In this document: positions 25,790 to 36,910 of the stretch, one piece after another | Position numbering within the stretch: the stretch's first letter is position 1 | Layout of the letters: each line of letters begins with the position of its first letter | Assembly: GCA_036877525.1 (NCBI GenBank) | Contig: JAZGTH010000011.1 | Span: 5,529,001 to 5,593,000 of the forward strand | Reading direction: 5' to 3' | DNA: 64,000 nt | DNA from: Chromobotia macracanthus | Taxonomy: Eukaryota; Chordata; Actinopteri; Cypriniformes; Botiidae | Made by a program: the position numbers and the translations under genes | Notes under the pieces: model-generated | What the model saw: only the letters and a program-made list of their open reading frames with translations | What the model was told of the DNA's origin: nothing | Databases searched by the model: none

Positions 25790-25938
25790 ACCACCTTATT
25801 GCATTTGCTAAACCGATGATTTACCCTGCTTGGAAAAAAAATCTGTCTTCATTTACTCACATGTACTATCAAACGGATATGCTGGAGAATCTTCACTTTG
25901 CTCTTTTAATTTAATAATTTAATAAAGTTTATAGTTCT

Positions 25939-26185
25939 AACACTGTAAAAAAAACTTAGCTGCCTTAAAATTTTAAGTTTAATCAATGTGGCTGCACAAG
26001 TCATTTCAACTTACTCTTCGTAATCTTGACTGGTCTAGAGTTGCTGTAACTTATTTAAAGTAGTTACAAATTTGCTTTTTTTATAAGTTACACCAGTCAG
26101 GGTTTAAACTATTAAGCTGAAATGACTTGTAAAGCCAAGTTGATTAAACAAAAATTTAAGGCAGCAAAGTTTTTTTTACAGTGTT
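25939..26185. mobile_element. short inverted-repeat transposon with ACACTGTAAAAAAA ends
   Basis: Left end AACACTGTAAAAAAAACTT and right end AAGTTTTTTTTACAGTGTT are near-perfect inverted repeats about 247 bp apart. The interior is also mirrored (AAGTCATTTCAACTT versus GAAATGACTTG). It has no coding capacity. A SINE copy begins immediately after the right end. Confidence 0.8.
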
Positions 26186-26186
26186 T

Positions 26187-26318
26187 TTACACACTTTTAT
26201 CCAAAGCAACTTACAGTACATTCAACTTCTACGTTTTTATCAGTACATATGTCATCTGGGAATCGAACCCACAACCTTCGCTGGTCACGCAATGCTCTAC
26301 CAGTTGAGCTACAGGAAC
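26187..26318 (-). repeat. tRNA-derived SINE
   Basis: The minus strand reads GTTCCTGTAGCTCAACTGGT, then AGAGCATTGCGTGACC, then a B box in GGTTGTGGGTTCGATTCCC, and ends with the shared TGTAAGTTGCTTTGGATAAA tail. This is the best preserved tRNA-like head among the minus-strand copies. Confidence 0.85.
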
Positions 26319-26463
26319 AGTAGTTTATATAAGTAGTTTATGATTTGTGCGCTCAGTCTTCTGAAAGCATTCAATGGCAGAACAGACTTCCCTATAGTCA
26401 AAATGGTGAGCAGTGGTCATTGTTCAGTCAACCCCTGAAGTGAAAATCAATTGATAAAACATG

Positions 26464-26569
26464 GGGTTAGCAGTGCAAAGGTTGTGGGTTTGATTGCCAG
26501 GCAACACACATACTGATAAATAAATGTAAATTTAATATGCACTGTGTGTCTGCTAAACGCATCAATGCA
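26464..26569 (+). repeat. tRNA-derived SINE, 5'-truncated
   Basis: Starts inside the head (GGTTAGCAGTGCAAAGG), keeps the B box (GGTTGTGGGTTTGATTGCC), and runs into the tail TGTGTGTCTGCTAAACGCATC. It is in plus orientation, between an inverted copy on its left and a direct copy on its right. Confidence 0.75.
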
Positions 26570-26683
26570 AAATTGGGCTGTTTATCCTCATAGTTTATCT
26601 GTACCCGACAGCATAAGGATTTGGAAAAATATGAGGGCAAGTAAATAACAACAGTATTATTTTTGGGTGAGTTGTTGCTATAA
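26570..26683. mobile_element. short inverted-repeat transposon fragment (TTCACCC type)
   Basis: AAAATTGGGCTGTTTATCC, AATATGAGGGCAAGTAAATAA and TATTATTTTTGGGTGAGTTG correspond to the right half of the element described at 3577-3864. It lies between two SINE copies. Confidence 0.55.
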
Positions 26684-26687
26684 GAAT

Positions 26688-26825
26688 TCATTGTAGCTCA
26701 GTTGGCAGAGTGTTGCATTAGCAGCACAAAGGTTGTGGGTTTGATTCCCAGGGAACATACAGACCTTGTATTCCTTTAATCTACTGCAAGTTGTTTTAAA
26801 GTGTCTGCAAAATGCATAAATGAAA
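26688..26825 (+). repeat. tRNA-derived SINE
   Basis: The head TTGTAGCTCAGTTGGCAGAG continues with TGTTGCATTAGCAGC, then a B box (GGTTGTGGGTTTGATTCCC), and the tail GTGTCTGCAAAATGCATAAATG. It is a near full-length copy in plus orientation. Confidence 0.85.
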
Positions 26826-28071
26826 TCTAATTCTGTTTTCTTGGTAACAGGAAATGCATCTGAAGTGTGGCGATCACATTGGATTTCTCAAACCAGGAAG
26901 TGCTGAACTTAGCAGAAGAACAGTTCCTTTTCCAAACATCAAAACAGTTCAGTTAATATTGTTGTGTGTCTAAGTAATGTTTTGAACTTTGAGGATAATG
27001 TTGCTCCTTCTGGTATATTCGGTTTTCAAAATCAATAATTTATTGTAACTGGAGTCTTTTTATGGAAATACATCATTGTAACATAATCAGAAGTGATTTG
27101 GTCTGGTTTTGTTTGTCAGTAAGTGTTATGCTAAACGCTGCAACATAAACAAGCTCTCACATCTCAAAATCTAACACTGGCAAAGTCTGTTTCTCCCCTC
27201 AAACTGATGGTTTACCATCTAATTCTCTCAGGCGTATCTGAGTGCCTGTGCCGTACCCCATCTCCACAAACGCATATAAGTTCATATGGCAGTGCCAAAG
27301 GGGAAAACAAAGACTTGCTCTGAGAGTTTGTGAAAAATTCTGTCATGCACTGTAAGCTGATGTAAAAAAATCATCAAAACATTTGTACATGTCATTTCTT
27401 TATATATTTGTGCCATAAAATTACAGTCAAATTTACAGTATGTCATTACATCGCATTAACAATTTTAATTGTACTGGATGGAAATTGTTACCCCTTTTGA
27501 TTGCTTACCCCTCATGAATGCTTGTGATTAGGGAAAATGTTTCTCAGAACATAAATAAAACAGAAAAATAAAAATGGAAAGGAATTGAGTATATATTGAA
27601 AGGAAGAATATAGAACTGTAAAATTAATGTACATAGCATGGTTTAGAAAATATAGCCTTGGAGAAGTTTGATCAGAAATGTTTGAGTGCATGAAATGTCT
27701 TACTAATCTAACCACAGTTTAAGTCATTTAAAATATCATCTGAAATTCTAGAGAACATTTGAGAGATCAAGAGAAAAATCAGAGAAACTGTGAAATGAAA
27801 GGTCTCCGTTTGCTCTCTAGGATAAATTGAAATATAAGGGATGTCTCATTTGTAGTTCTACAGATTGACTCGTCTGTACAATTTGTGGCCATTTTGTTAT
27901 TATCTTCTTCATTTTGAGGCATGTTCTTGCATTATAATCATCCCTGAAAAGTACCAACAGACACTGTAAAAGAGAAATTGTGTAAAAATAAGTCTTAGAT
28001 TTGTTTGGTGGTGGACTGATTTGTAGATTTAGCTTCAGGTGCAGTTCTTCACTCATCTCCCCTTTCTACAG

Positions 28072-28471
28072 GAGCTGATGGCTGGTTTTACTCCCTGATA
28101 GTTAACAGCAGACCTTTTTCTACACACCCTGAGGTGAAGATTCAACTTGCCGACCACCCACATCACCAGACGTCTCCCCGGGCATCAACACCACATGGCC
28201 ATCGTCCAGCCGACGTCTCCCCAGCGTTGGTCCTCCACTGCTAATGATGCCCAAGTTTGGCAGTTCAGAGGCCTTTTTGATCAGGTATCAGCCCTGCACG
28301 TCAATGATCTCCACAGACATTGCCGGAGAGAGCAGAATGGAGGCTGAGGTTCAGAAGGATCTGTCTGCAGATCAATCAGCTCTCTTCACGCTGTCAGCCA
28401 GCCAGGCTCCGCGACCGAGGGCCATCAAGGCCCAGTGCCTTGCCTTGGATTTACATTCTCCTGAAGCAATG
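28072..28471 (+). ncRNA. possible non-coding exon flanked by strong splice signals
   Basis: A pyrimidine-rich acceptor (ctcatctcccctttctacag, ending at 28071) and a near-consensus donor (caatg|gtaagg at 28472) bracket 400 nt that is clearly GC-richer than its flanks. No single reading frame stays open across it, and the overlapping 66- and 79-codon frames show no domain. If transcribed it would more likely be a long non-coding RNA exon or a decayed coding exon. There is no expression evidence. Confidence 0.25.
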
Positions 28472-29379
28472 GTAAGGGTTTAAGTCTAATGAGGAATGGG
28501 TTTGGTATGTGGAATAAAATTGCGGAGGTGGGGTTGATGTGCACAACTAGGTCAAGATCATGTCGCCCATCTGGCCGAACAGAATGGGGTGTTAAGAGAT
28601 GCATTCATGATGTGTAAATCTGTAAACATGAACATGTCTAATCTTGATTCCTCAAACCCTTTTTTGAGAGATCTGAATGGAATCTGCACCTGCAAACTTA
28701 CGGAGGAGGAATTTTAGCCCTATTGTTCACCAAAAAAAATACTAGATATTTTAGATAATCTGATAATACCTACCAAGACAACTGATGTATGCTCATGTCT
28801 TAGATTGTGGGGAATTCTGTTTGAATAGAAATGTTCTGGATGACATTTGAATAACATTGAATAAAAATGTTGTAGAGAGCTCAGATAACTTCATCCTGGA
28901 ATTTAAAAAGAAATATGTTCTTATTTAAATCTTGAACCTTTGAATGCAGAATGTTTTTTGTATCTTAAGAAATCCGAGCACAGTTTGAGACAATGCTGAG
29001 ATCTCTGATTCTAATGAAGATACATACATTCTGTCTTTGAAGAAACTGAGATATTAAAGATATGTGATTTGTGATTGTACAAATTGACCTGCAAAATGTG
29101 TAGTTGGTAATGTATTGTCTTTTGGTAAAGCAATTTTAAAACACTTATAAGAGCTGTTGCTTTTTTACAAAAATGAAACCTCAGTTTTGGATATTCATTC
29201 TACAGAATTCTGCAGCTATCTTCCCACAATCAGTGTAGATTCTACATGGACCTACTTGTCACTGAGCATCATGTAGGACTGCAGTGAGATGGACACATGA
29301 CCTTCACATGTTCCTTAAACTCCACCCATCTGGATTGCCTTAGACTGGCACACAGGTTCCAGCAGATGAAGAGGAGGGG

Positions 29380-29760
29380 TGCTGGATGATGGGCCTGTCG
29401 GCTATTTTTACACCCGGTCCGATAACGTTGGGAAAATTGACAGACTACCAAATGATGTGTTCCTGAGTGGCATGGTTACAGACAAGGAGACCTCTTCACG
29501 AGGGAGGGCATTGGCTGCTGACACCAGGGATAATAGCGATGCATAGAGCCCATTGTGTGTGTCCCCCACACATGGCATTTGGAGCGGAGCAGCTTCTATC
29601 CCTACGGACAAATGATTCGTGCTTGGCCAGGAATGTCAGGCTTTGCGCCTTTCAATCAGCTCACTTGGAGGACCTTGGCAGGAGCTGCTCTCTTAACCCT
29701 TGAATTCATTAATAATTAGCTTAATTGTGTGAGGCAGGGGTTGGCCGTACTCGAGACGTT
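29380..29760. promoter_or_regulatory. candidate conserved non-coding element
   Basis: Complex, GC-balanced, non-repetitive sequence with CpGs, ending in a dense homeobox-type cluster (ATTCATTAATAATTAGC then TTAATTGTG at about 29705-29728). Its composition differs from the AT-rich flanks. Function is inferred from composition only. Confidence 0.3.
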
Positions 29761-29840
29761 GCGTGAATTCTTGATTGCTTTACGTCTTTTTAGAAAGACC
29801 ATTTGATCTGTGCATCCACTTATCATTGTACCTGTGAAAT

Positions 29841-30066
29841 GTCAGATAACAAATTTAAGTTTGTAAGAACGTTTCCCTAACAATTCCATTTAGTACCAAA
29901 ACACTTAAAATGTTTCTTTCAGTGTTCTAAGAACATTCAAAAAACATTAAATTGTGTAATATTTTTAAAACATGGAACATTGTTAGTGGAACATATTTTC
30001 ATTACTTTGAAAGAACTTTTAGAGAACATTAGCCAACGTACTGAGAATGTTCCCTGTTAGCTGGGA
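29841..30066. mobile_element. AACGTT-rich inverted-repeat element, copy 5
   Basis: Includes TTTGTAAGAACGTTTCCCTAAC, GTGTTCTAAGAACATTC, TACTTTGAAAGAACTTTTAG and GAATGTTCCCTGTTAGCTGGG. It is shorter than the others because part of the centre is missing. Orientation as copy 2. Confidence 0.75.
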
Positions 30067-30450
30067 TTTAGTATTCGTCCTTCTCTATTTGATAAACCAT
30101 TTATCCATTTGCTTTTTTATTCAATTCTGAATGACATATGTGTAAATCTAGATCTCGTATTTGTTTATAAACTTCTACCATTTTTTGTTCCTCCAGTACA
30201 CTCCAATTGCCCTGGCACTGCATGCTGCATTGTGAGCTGAACTATCGGAATGCCCATGCACTGCTTTGTTCTCATTGGATAGCTCAAAAAGAAAATACGC
30301 TGGCATGCTTTATCTGTGCCACTTGTTTTCATTTTGCCCGGGGGCTGCTGCCAGCGTCAGGGGCCTCTTTTTGCAACGTGACAGCTTCTTCTCAAGGGCT
30401 GGGGCTCATATGCAACAGCAGAGCATCAAAACAAATAAGGCCTCCACCAC

Positions 30451-30841
30451 TTAAAGCTGCAATCCATAACTTTTGTCCCTCTATCCCCATCTCTGTTTAA
30501 AACATAAAATTGCAAGAAGCTTGTGATTATTTTCTAAATGTGGATGGCACGTTTAAATTCTAAGAAACTGCTATAAGAACAAACTACAAGCACTCCAGAA
30601 CCCAGAAACGCGATTTAGTCTGATTTTCTTCTTGTTTACAGATGTGACATAACCACGTCAAAGTGACTTTTCCTTGAAAATCGAACCTGACAGCTCAAAT
30701 TATAAATCATTATTAATAACGTTCAGTTGCAAATCAGAGTAAAATAAGGAGATAGTGTTGAACACTAATCTGTCCTGTACTTGCTTATTAACTGATTTTT
30801 GTTCCTTTTTAACCAGAAAAAGTTACAGATTACAGCTTCAA
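30451..30841. mobile_element. short inverted-repeat transposon with TTAAAGCTGCAATCC ends
   Basis: Left end TTAAAGCTGCAATCCATAAC with CTTTTG; right end CAGAAAAAGTTACAGATTAC with AGCTTCA. These are inverted repeats about 390 bp apart. Non-coding. This matches a common cypriniform repeat type; the ends are modestly diverged. Confidence 0.75.
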
Positions 30842-33508
30842 GAGATCTCTGTGATCAGTACTGCCCATCAACAATGGATAAAGGCATGATGCAGGAGGAC
30901 ACAAGGCAATCTACCACAGTCTCTGCGTCTTCCCCGGCTCTCTGCCAGTCTGTCCTGCAATTCAACATCATCTCTACAGGAGGCCCCCGCTTCTGTCATC
31001 CTATGGAACCACTGAAGAGGTAATTACAGATTTTGCAGCGTAAAGAATTTCCGGAGATGGACACCTGCCTTAAAAAATTACGCTCTTCCGCAGCCGACAT
31101 TCCCACCCCTGCTCCTCCTTCAGCTCTCTTTTCCCATCCGAAGTGGAAAAATTCTGTTTCTGCTGATCCCCCTACCCAAATGCAAACGGCAACAGGAGTC
31201 TGTTGAACATAAAATAAAACTGTCACCCTGGGCAACGTGTGGCACCGAAGCATTTATTCTGTCTCACGTATCCTGGCACTTAGAATTATTTCCTTCATGC
31301 CTGATAACCAAATTACAATATGGCAGGTTTCCCTGGAGCCACGGGATCGTTAGTGCAAGCTCACAACATACTTTCAACTGATGTGGCATTTTCATGTACA
31401 GCTGCCAATCAAAGTCTGTGGAAAGGAAAGATGCAAATGAGGGCGGGCCCGGCAGTATTGCAATTACGGTTATGTGTGTGTGTCTGTGAGCGGATGCATA
31501 ATCCCTCGTCTGTGCTGAAGACAGACAGCTGCAGTCTGAACGCAGCTCCCCAGCATCCAACTCTGCACTATAAGTGTGGTAAGCAAAATGGCAGGTGAAG
31601 GGAATTATAGTAGCGCGGCTGGATTATCAGCTGCCGTCTGCTTTTCTCAGGTCTCTGAGTGGGCTGAAAGCTGGAGTTTGGAGTGTGAGAGAGGCATTTG
31701 GTATAAAGGAGAGGCAACCAAAACGTGGTTAAGTTGACACAAACCTTCTTCAGACTAAAAGGGTGACATTGCACAACCCGACCAATTTTGAAGTGTAAAG
31801 GCTGCTGAGGTTATGATATGTGTGAGGGAGTTTTTTCCTTAGAGAAAACAGTAGCTGTTGAAGAACAATGATGATCTGTAAGTTCATCTTATATCTAGCT
31901 TACCCATTTTCTACAAATATATACATGGCCCTGTTGTTCAGTCTTTCATTAGTTTTGAGGTTCTTCAGTAATTTTGGACTTCATTGCTGTTTTGGCTAAA
32001 TTTAGCTTCATGACCTACTATTGAAAGCTCATTTGTTTAAAATGTTACTGCTGCTAGTGATTTTTATGTTTTATGGTTTTATGCATTTGAGTTACTGTAT
32101 ACACAGCAGTGAGATTTACTCTTGAATCGTGGTATAATGTAATCACACTATATATTTACATGTAAACTATATAGATTTACTATAATCAAAAGTATTGCCG
32201 GTGTTTTCATGTCGGTTTGTTCAAGAAAAGGCTTCTGTTATTTAGCCAAATTCCAAATTCAAGATAAATTGCTTTCATAGCAGTGGTAAAAAAAAGTCTT
32301 TAAAGGTCCACAGAATTTCCTAATTAAGCTAGTGCATATTCACAGAGATTTATGTTAAGATCTTCTTCAGGTCATCTGTAGATGAGGTCCTAAAAGACAA
32401 TTTCTCCTCTACTCAGTCCTCTCCATAATAATGGTAAGGCAACTTTACTGGTTTACTGTCACTCAGCAAGAGAGATGAAATGACTGGGAAAATTTGCCAT
32501 TACAGCTCCGAATGACGATGAATAAATCTGTGCACCAGGGGTTAATAGCACAGTAAATCACCAGAAACATTTTTTCAGGTTGCTTGATTTTATTTCTTTC
32601 TAATTTTGTTCCTCCCTTTTGTTTCTAGATTTTTTCTTCATTCTGCTGAAGATCTGCCCCCTCCTGTCTAAAACGGATGCTTTTGTTGCATTCGAAGAGG
32701 TTGATAAATCAATCCATCAAAAAATTCTTTGCGGTGAAACTCAATCAAGAAAGGTCATGTCGCCGGGAAAAGAACAGATTAAATTAGCATTGAATTAGAC
32801 ATGGAAAGTGAGCTCTGTCAAAACCATCACCGAGCTCAGCACAATTAGAATATGTTAATTATGCATTTCATTAAGGGCCCAGGCACTCTTTGAATGTGCG
32901 ATGAAATGTCACTGGTGTAGGCAGCCGAAAAATGGAAGATTGCCAGGCACAACTTTCTTTGTGCAATGTGTGACACCTTCATTAACATCAGGGATTGCTG
33001 CTCTGATTAGACTTTTTGTATTAGTGGAGGTCTTATGCCTTCAAGTGCTTTGGGGTTTTTCACCCTGACTGCAGAAAGGACGTTGTCTATGGACATTCGA
33101 ATTTACCCACCATGACACCCCGTGTGACACACAATGCAACTCGCGATTCCTTGCGTGTTAATGGCTACGGTTGTTCCTTCTTTTTGGTTTCTTTTGATTA
33201 GCTTTGCATGCTTTTTTCACAATGCTGTCGTTTAGAGAGCTGATTTCAGGTTTCGCATGTGAAATTTAAGGTGCATTCATATCGACAGCTGGGAGTTGCT
33301 AAGTCACTGTTGGTGGCTAATATGCATTCCCGCTTGACTGCTGTATCTCACTGTATCTGGATCACGTCAGTGTTGCTTCTCAAACATTATTAGCCTTTCT
33401 TTTACCTTTTTGAGGAATATCCTCAATGCTGCAGTCACAGAAATGTGTTTAGCATCTGGTGTGTCTTTTAGAAAGCTGAATGTCTGTTAAGATCCTTACG
33501 CAACCATA
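30842..33508. other. intergenic, no gene seen
   Basis: No gene is supported. The stretch at 31020-31700 is relatively GC-rich, with open frames on both strands that lack domains. The region 32640-33010 is a candidate regulatory island, listed separately. Confidence 0.5.
32640..33010. promoter_or_regulatory. candidate conserved non-coding element
   Basis: Non-repetitive, complex sequence with a cluster of homeobox/POU-like cores: GATTAAATTAGCATTG, ACAATTAGAATATG, and TTAATTATGCATTTCATTAAGG at about 32855-32876. It has the look of deeply conserved vertebrate enhancers. Conservation cannot be tested here. Confidence 0.35.
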
Positions 33509-33565
33509 TCCCAGGTAACAGGGAATGTTCTCAGAATGTTGGCTAACATTCTCTAAAAGTTCTAC
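33509..33565. mobile_element. AACGTT-rich inverted-repeat element, copy 6 (terminal fragment)
   Basis: Only one end remains: TCCCAGGTAACAGGGAATG, TTCTCAGAATGTTGGCTAAC, ATTCTCTAAAAGTTCT. Orientation as copy 1. Confidence 0.7.
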
Positions 33566-34567
33566 CTTGTAAGTTTATTGAGGCCCACTATTGAGCCCTG
33601 TCCCCGGTTAAAACACTGATATAAAGAGACAGCTACAGTATAAAGCAGTCAGATTCCTTCCCCTGAACGGCGTAAACAATGTGTCACTGTTTCTTTTAGC
33701 ATTCCCACCAGGAAGATACAGAAACACTTTTCCAACCATTGGCACCATGTGTTTGTTTGGGACTGTTTTCCACACACTCTTCCCATCTTTCATTGAGTGG
33801 CAGTGAAAGACAAGGAGAGTGTGCAGAAAATGTCACACTTTACCTTTAAGAATACTTGTTAATGAATTTAGCCTTTTTTGTTTAATTCCAAAGTCTAATG
33901 TAGGTCTGTTGACCTCTTTTAAAGAGACGTTTCAGGTGAGCATAAAAATGAACAACTCCCTATCCTTCATCAAAAAAATGAGATGCACAGAAAGATATCA
34001 CAGAAAGAGAGATAATGGAAACAAGTGAGAACCCAGAGCAAATGGTCCTGCAATCCCGATGACTTACATTCCAGATCAGTCAAACTTTTAAAAACTTCAT
34101 TAAAACAAAATGAAAGTGCTCTATGGCACTCTGAAATGTAATAGAAGATACTTTGGAATGAGAGCAGCCTGCCAATTACGGCATTCGCAGCCCTTTTTCA
34201 GGGTTTCAATGACTGTCTGAGTTCACACCGAAGGAAATGAGCACTGCGTTTGTTTCTTCCTCACACACCGCTTTTAAACTGATGTTCATAAACCCACACA
34301 ATCACTGACTGTTAATCTTATTCATGCAACAATCTAGTTAGAGTGGGAGCTGGTAATATCAACTCTGAGAAGCAAAGCTTTATTTAAAAATATATAGTTC
34401 CATGTCTGTGTTGATTCAAGTGTGTTGGAAGTCTCATCTCTTGTTTATGTATCTTGCTATCGCATTTTGTCGGCTTGTGCCAAGCAGCTCTGTGTTGTTC
34501 GTAAAGGAGGTAATAATAAATGATTCTAGAGAGAACTGTATTTGTAAAATAAACTATTTTATGAACC

Positions 34568-34849
34568 TACACTCTTAAGAACAAAACGGTTCTTCACAGC
34601 AATGAACCTTTTCCAACTTCAAAGAACCTTTTGTACTTTTGGCTGTACGGTTCCATAAAGAACTTTTTGCATCCAAACAACCTTTCTGATTCATTAAAGT
34701 TCTTACTAGTGGAGAAAAAGGTTATTTAGACTATAGAAAAAAGTAAGAAATGGTTCTTTTAGGAACTTTTGACTTTAGGAAACCAGAAATAGTTCTTGTA
34801 TGGCATTGCTGTGAAAGAACCTTTTGTAGCACCTTTCTTTAAGAGTGTA
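34568..34849. mobile_element. short inverted-repeat transposon with TACACTCTTAAG ends
   Basis: Left end TACACTCTTAAGAACAAAACGG and right end CTTTCTTTAAGAGTGTA are inverted repeats 282 bp apart. The interior has repeated GGTTCTT/AAGAACC units (for example AAAGAACCTTTTG twice). This is a common fish non-autonomous element, non-coding and fairly intact. Confidence 0.85.
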
Positions 34850-36579
34850 TTCTTTACAGTTTGGGCACTAGGTAAATGCACTTAACTTGCACTTAATATG
34901 AAAGAAATGCTGATTATACTTACAAAATAAAAATAAAAATAGTTCCAACTGCCTAAACTAGAAGACTTCACCTGATACTTGCCTGTTTGCCTATTAAAAT
35001 ATGGCTGTTCACTTAACGAAATGCTAATATCATTCTTGTTTCATGTGTCTGAATGACCACAAGCTGCCTACGCAGAGTGACGGCAGGGGTTAGGATTGCA
35101 CGCTTACTGACACTGCAGTAGTCTGGCCTACCCGTGTTCCCTTAGTATTAATGTAAGAACAGAACCTTTAATGATTTCTGACTGTTCATTCATCAGAAAG
35201 ATTCATGCTTTGTTTTCCCGCTCTAAATGAAGCCATTGCATGAGACCTCCGCAGAACAACACAAAGAATCATCGTTAAAGAGATGCTACATCTGACCACA
35301 ATAAATTTCAGACAAATGCTCTGCTGTAAAATAATTTACATACATCTACAGGAAACAGCCAATCAGAGGAGAAATATGGAGGTCTCCGTCTGTTGCAAAT
35401 GTATTCGGTGGCCTGAGGATGAACTCGGAGGTCATGTGACATATGATTTACACACAAAAGACCACTGACTCTTTACAATGATATATCTCTGCTTCGTCTG
35501 GTCAGACCCATTCCTGACATATAATCTTTCTCTTTAAACGCTGATATAGAGATAGATAACAGAATGTTCTATTGATTCAACTGTTTTTTTCCCACTGTCA
35601 GCTATTCACCCCGGGCCCTGACTGCTTTTTAAAATGGTAACTTATTCTTACTGTATCTTTTTATACAGTTAGAAAGGACAATTGAAAAGACAGTTTCTGC
35701 TTTGTTCTATTTTACTGGCCATACTCTTTGGCACACAGTTATGATAATATGGTACTTTGATATATTGCATGAAACTAAATGATTACCATATTCATATAGC
35801 TTGGTCTTTACATGAAACATATAGAAAATACCAAAATTATGCCCAAATAACATGGTATCAGCATGGTACTTTTCTGACAGGGTAATTTGCCAGTGTGCCG
35901 GCAACGATTATCATTATTATGAATATTAGGGCTGTTTTAAAAATCTTTTTCATCATCATCTTCATCATCCACACATGCAAGCATAGGTCTTACTTTGCTG
36001 TCATGCGAGTCTGAAGATTTGGCAAGTAATTTATCGTGAGCTTCATGTTTATTCAATTCAAGTGTTTCCATATTAATACAGTTAATCTAATATCTAACAT
36101 GCCCACCTTAATTACAGGCTTTCTTTTTGTGAACCCTGATCTGCTACAATCGGTGCACAGTGCGTGATTAAAGGAATCCTGCACCTCATTTGCACATTCA
36201 CTCTGTAGGGTGCACGCGAGGAGGGCACTACCTCTATAGTCTACCGAATCAAACTGATATGAGAGAATGTGTGTTGAAACGGGAGAGAGTTTTAATTGTC
36301 CATCTGAGATGATCTGTCCATTAGATCTGTCCACCCTGTTCCCATGTTCAGCACATTTACAAGGTGGTTGGAGCTTTCGTTGGTATGTTTGGACATCTGG
36401 GCCATGATCTATCGCTTTGGTCATGTTTATTTTTCTCGATGATTTTGCGAATGATCAAAGTTAGCAGCTTTCCCACACCATCATGTACTTTCTGACTCCC
36501 TGTGAAATTGTTTTGAAGCATTTACACCATTTTAAGCCTTCTAAATGTCATAATTCTTATTATTCATAGTCTGATGGCT

Positions 36580-36910
36580 TCAAAACATCAGCCCGTATTA
36601 GATTCACCATGCCGACGGGGTGCGTAGTTTCTTTATATAAAACTGCACTAATAAATCCACTGCGAAATCAAATTATACACGTAAGTATGCTTGCATCACA
36701 CAGGCAGCAGTAAAAACCCAACTTGGCAAAATCAGCGTCAACACGCATTTGCAAATCCTTTGTCAATCTGTCATTAGACATGTTATAAAATAATGATAAG
36801 CGAGCGCCGCATGCATGCTTTTGAGTGCCGCTCTCTGATGTTGATGCGCCGTAATGGGGGAAATGTGCATTGAAATTTGCCTGCTTGAATACACACAAAA
36901 CATTCTTTAT
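36580..36910. promoter_or_regulatory. candidate conserved non-coding element
   Basis: A complex non-repetitive block with retained CpGs (GCGAGCGCCGCATGCATGC) and homeobox-type cores (GTCATTAGAC, CCGTAATGG). No coding frame of note. A regulatory role is only inferred. Confidence 0.28.

Larger units (their letters stand above)
26826..29840. other. intergenic, one possible non-coding exon
   Basis: Mostly AT-rich unique sequence with no coding gene seen. The exceptions are a splice-flanked GC-richer stretch at 28072-28471, listed separately, and a complex block at 29380-29760 that looks like a regulatory island. Confidence 0.5.

Noticed and set aside
26691..26760. Possible tRNA gene
   Set aside because: It has A- and B-box-like sequence but no proper cloverleaf, and it continues into a SINE tail; it is a tRNA-derived SINE.
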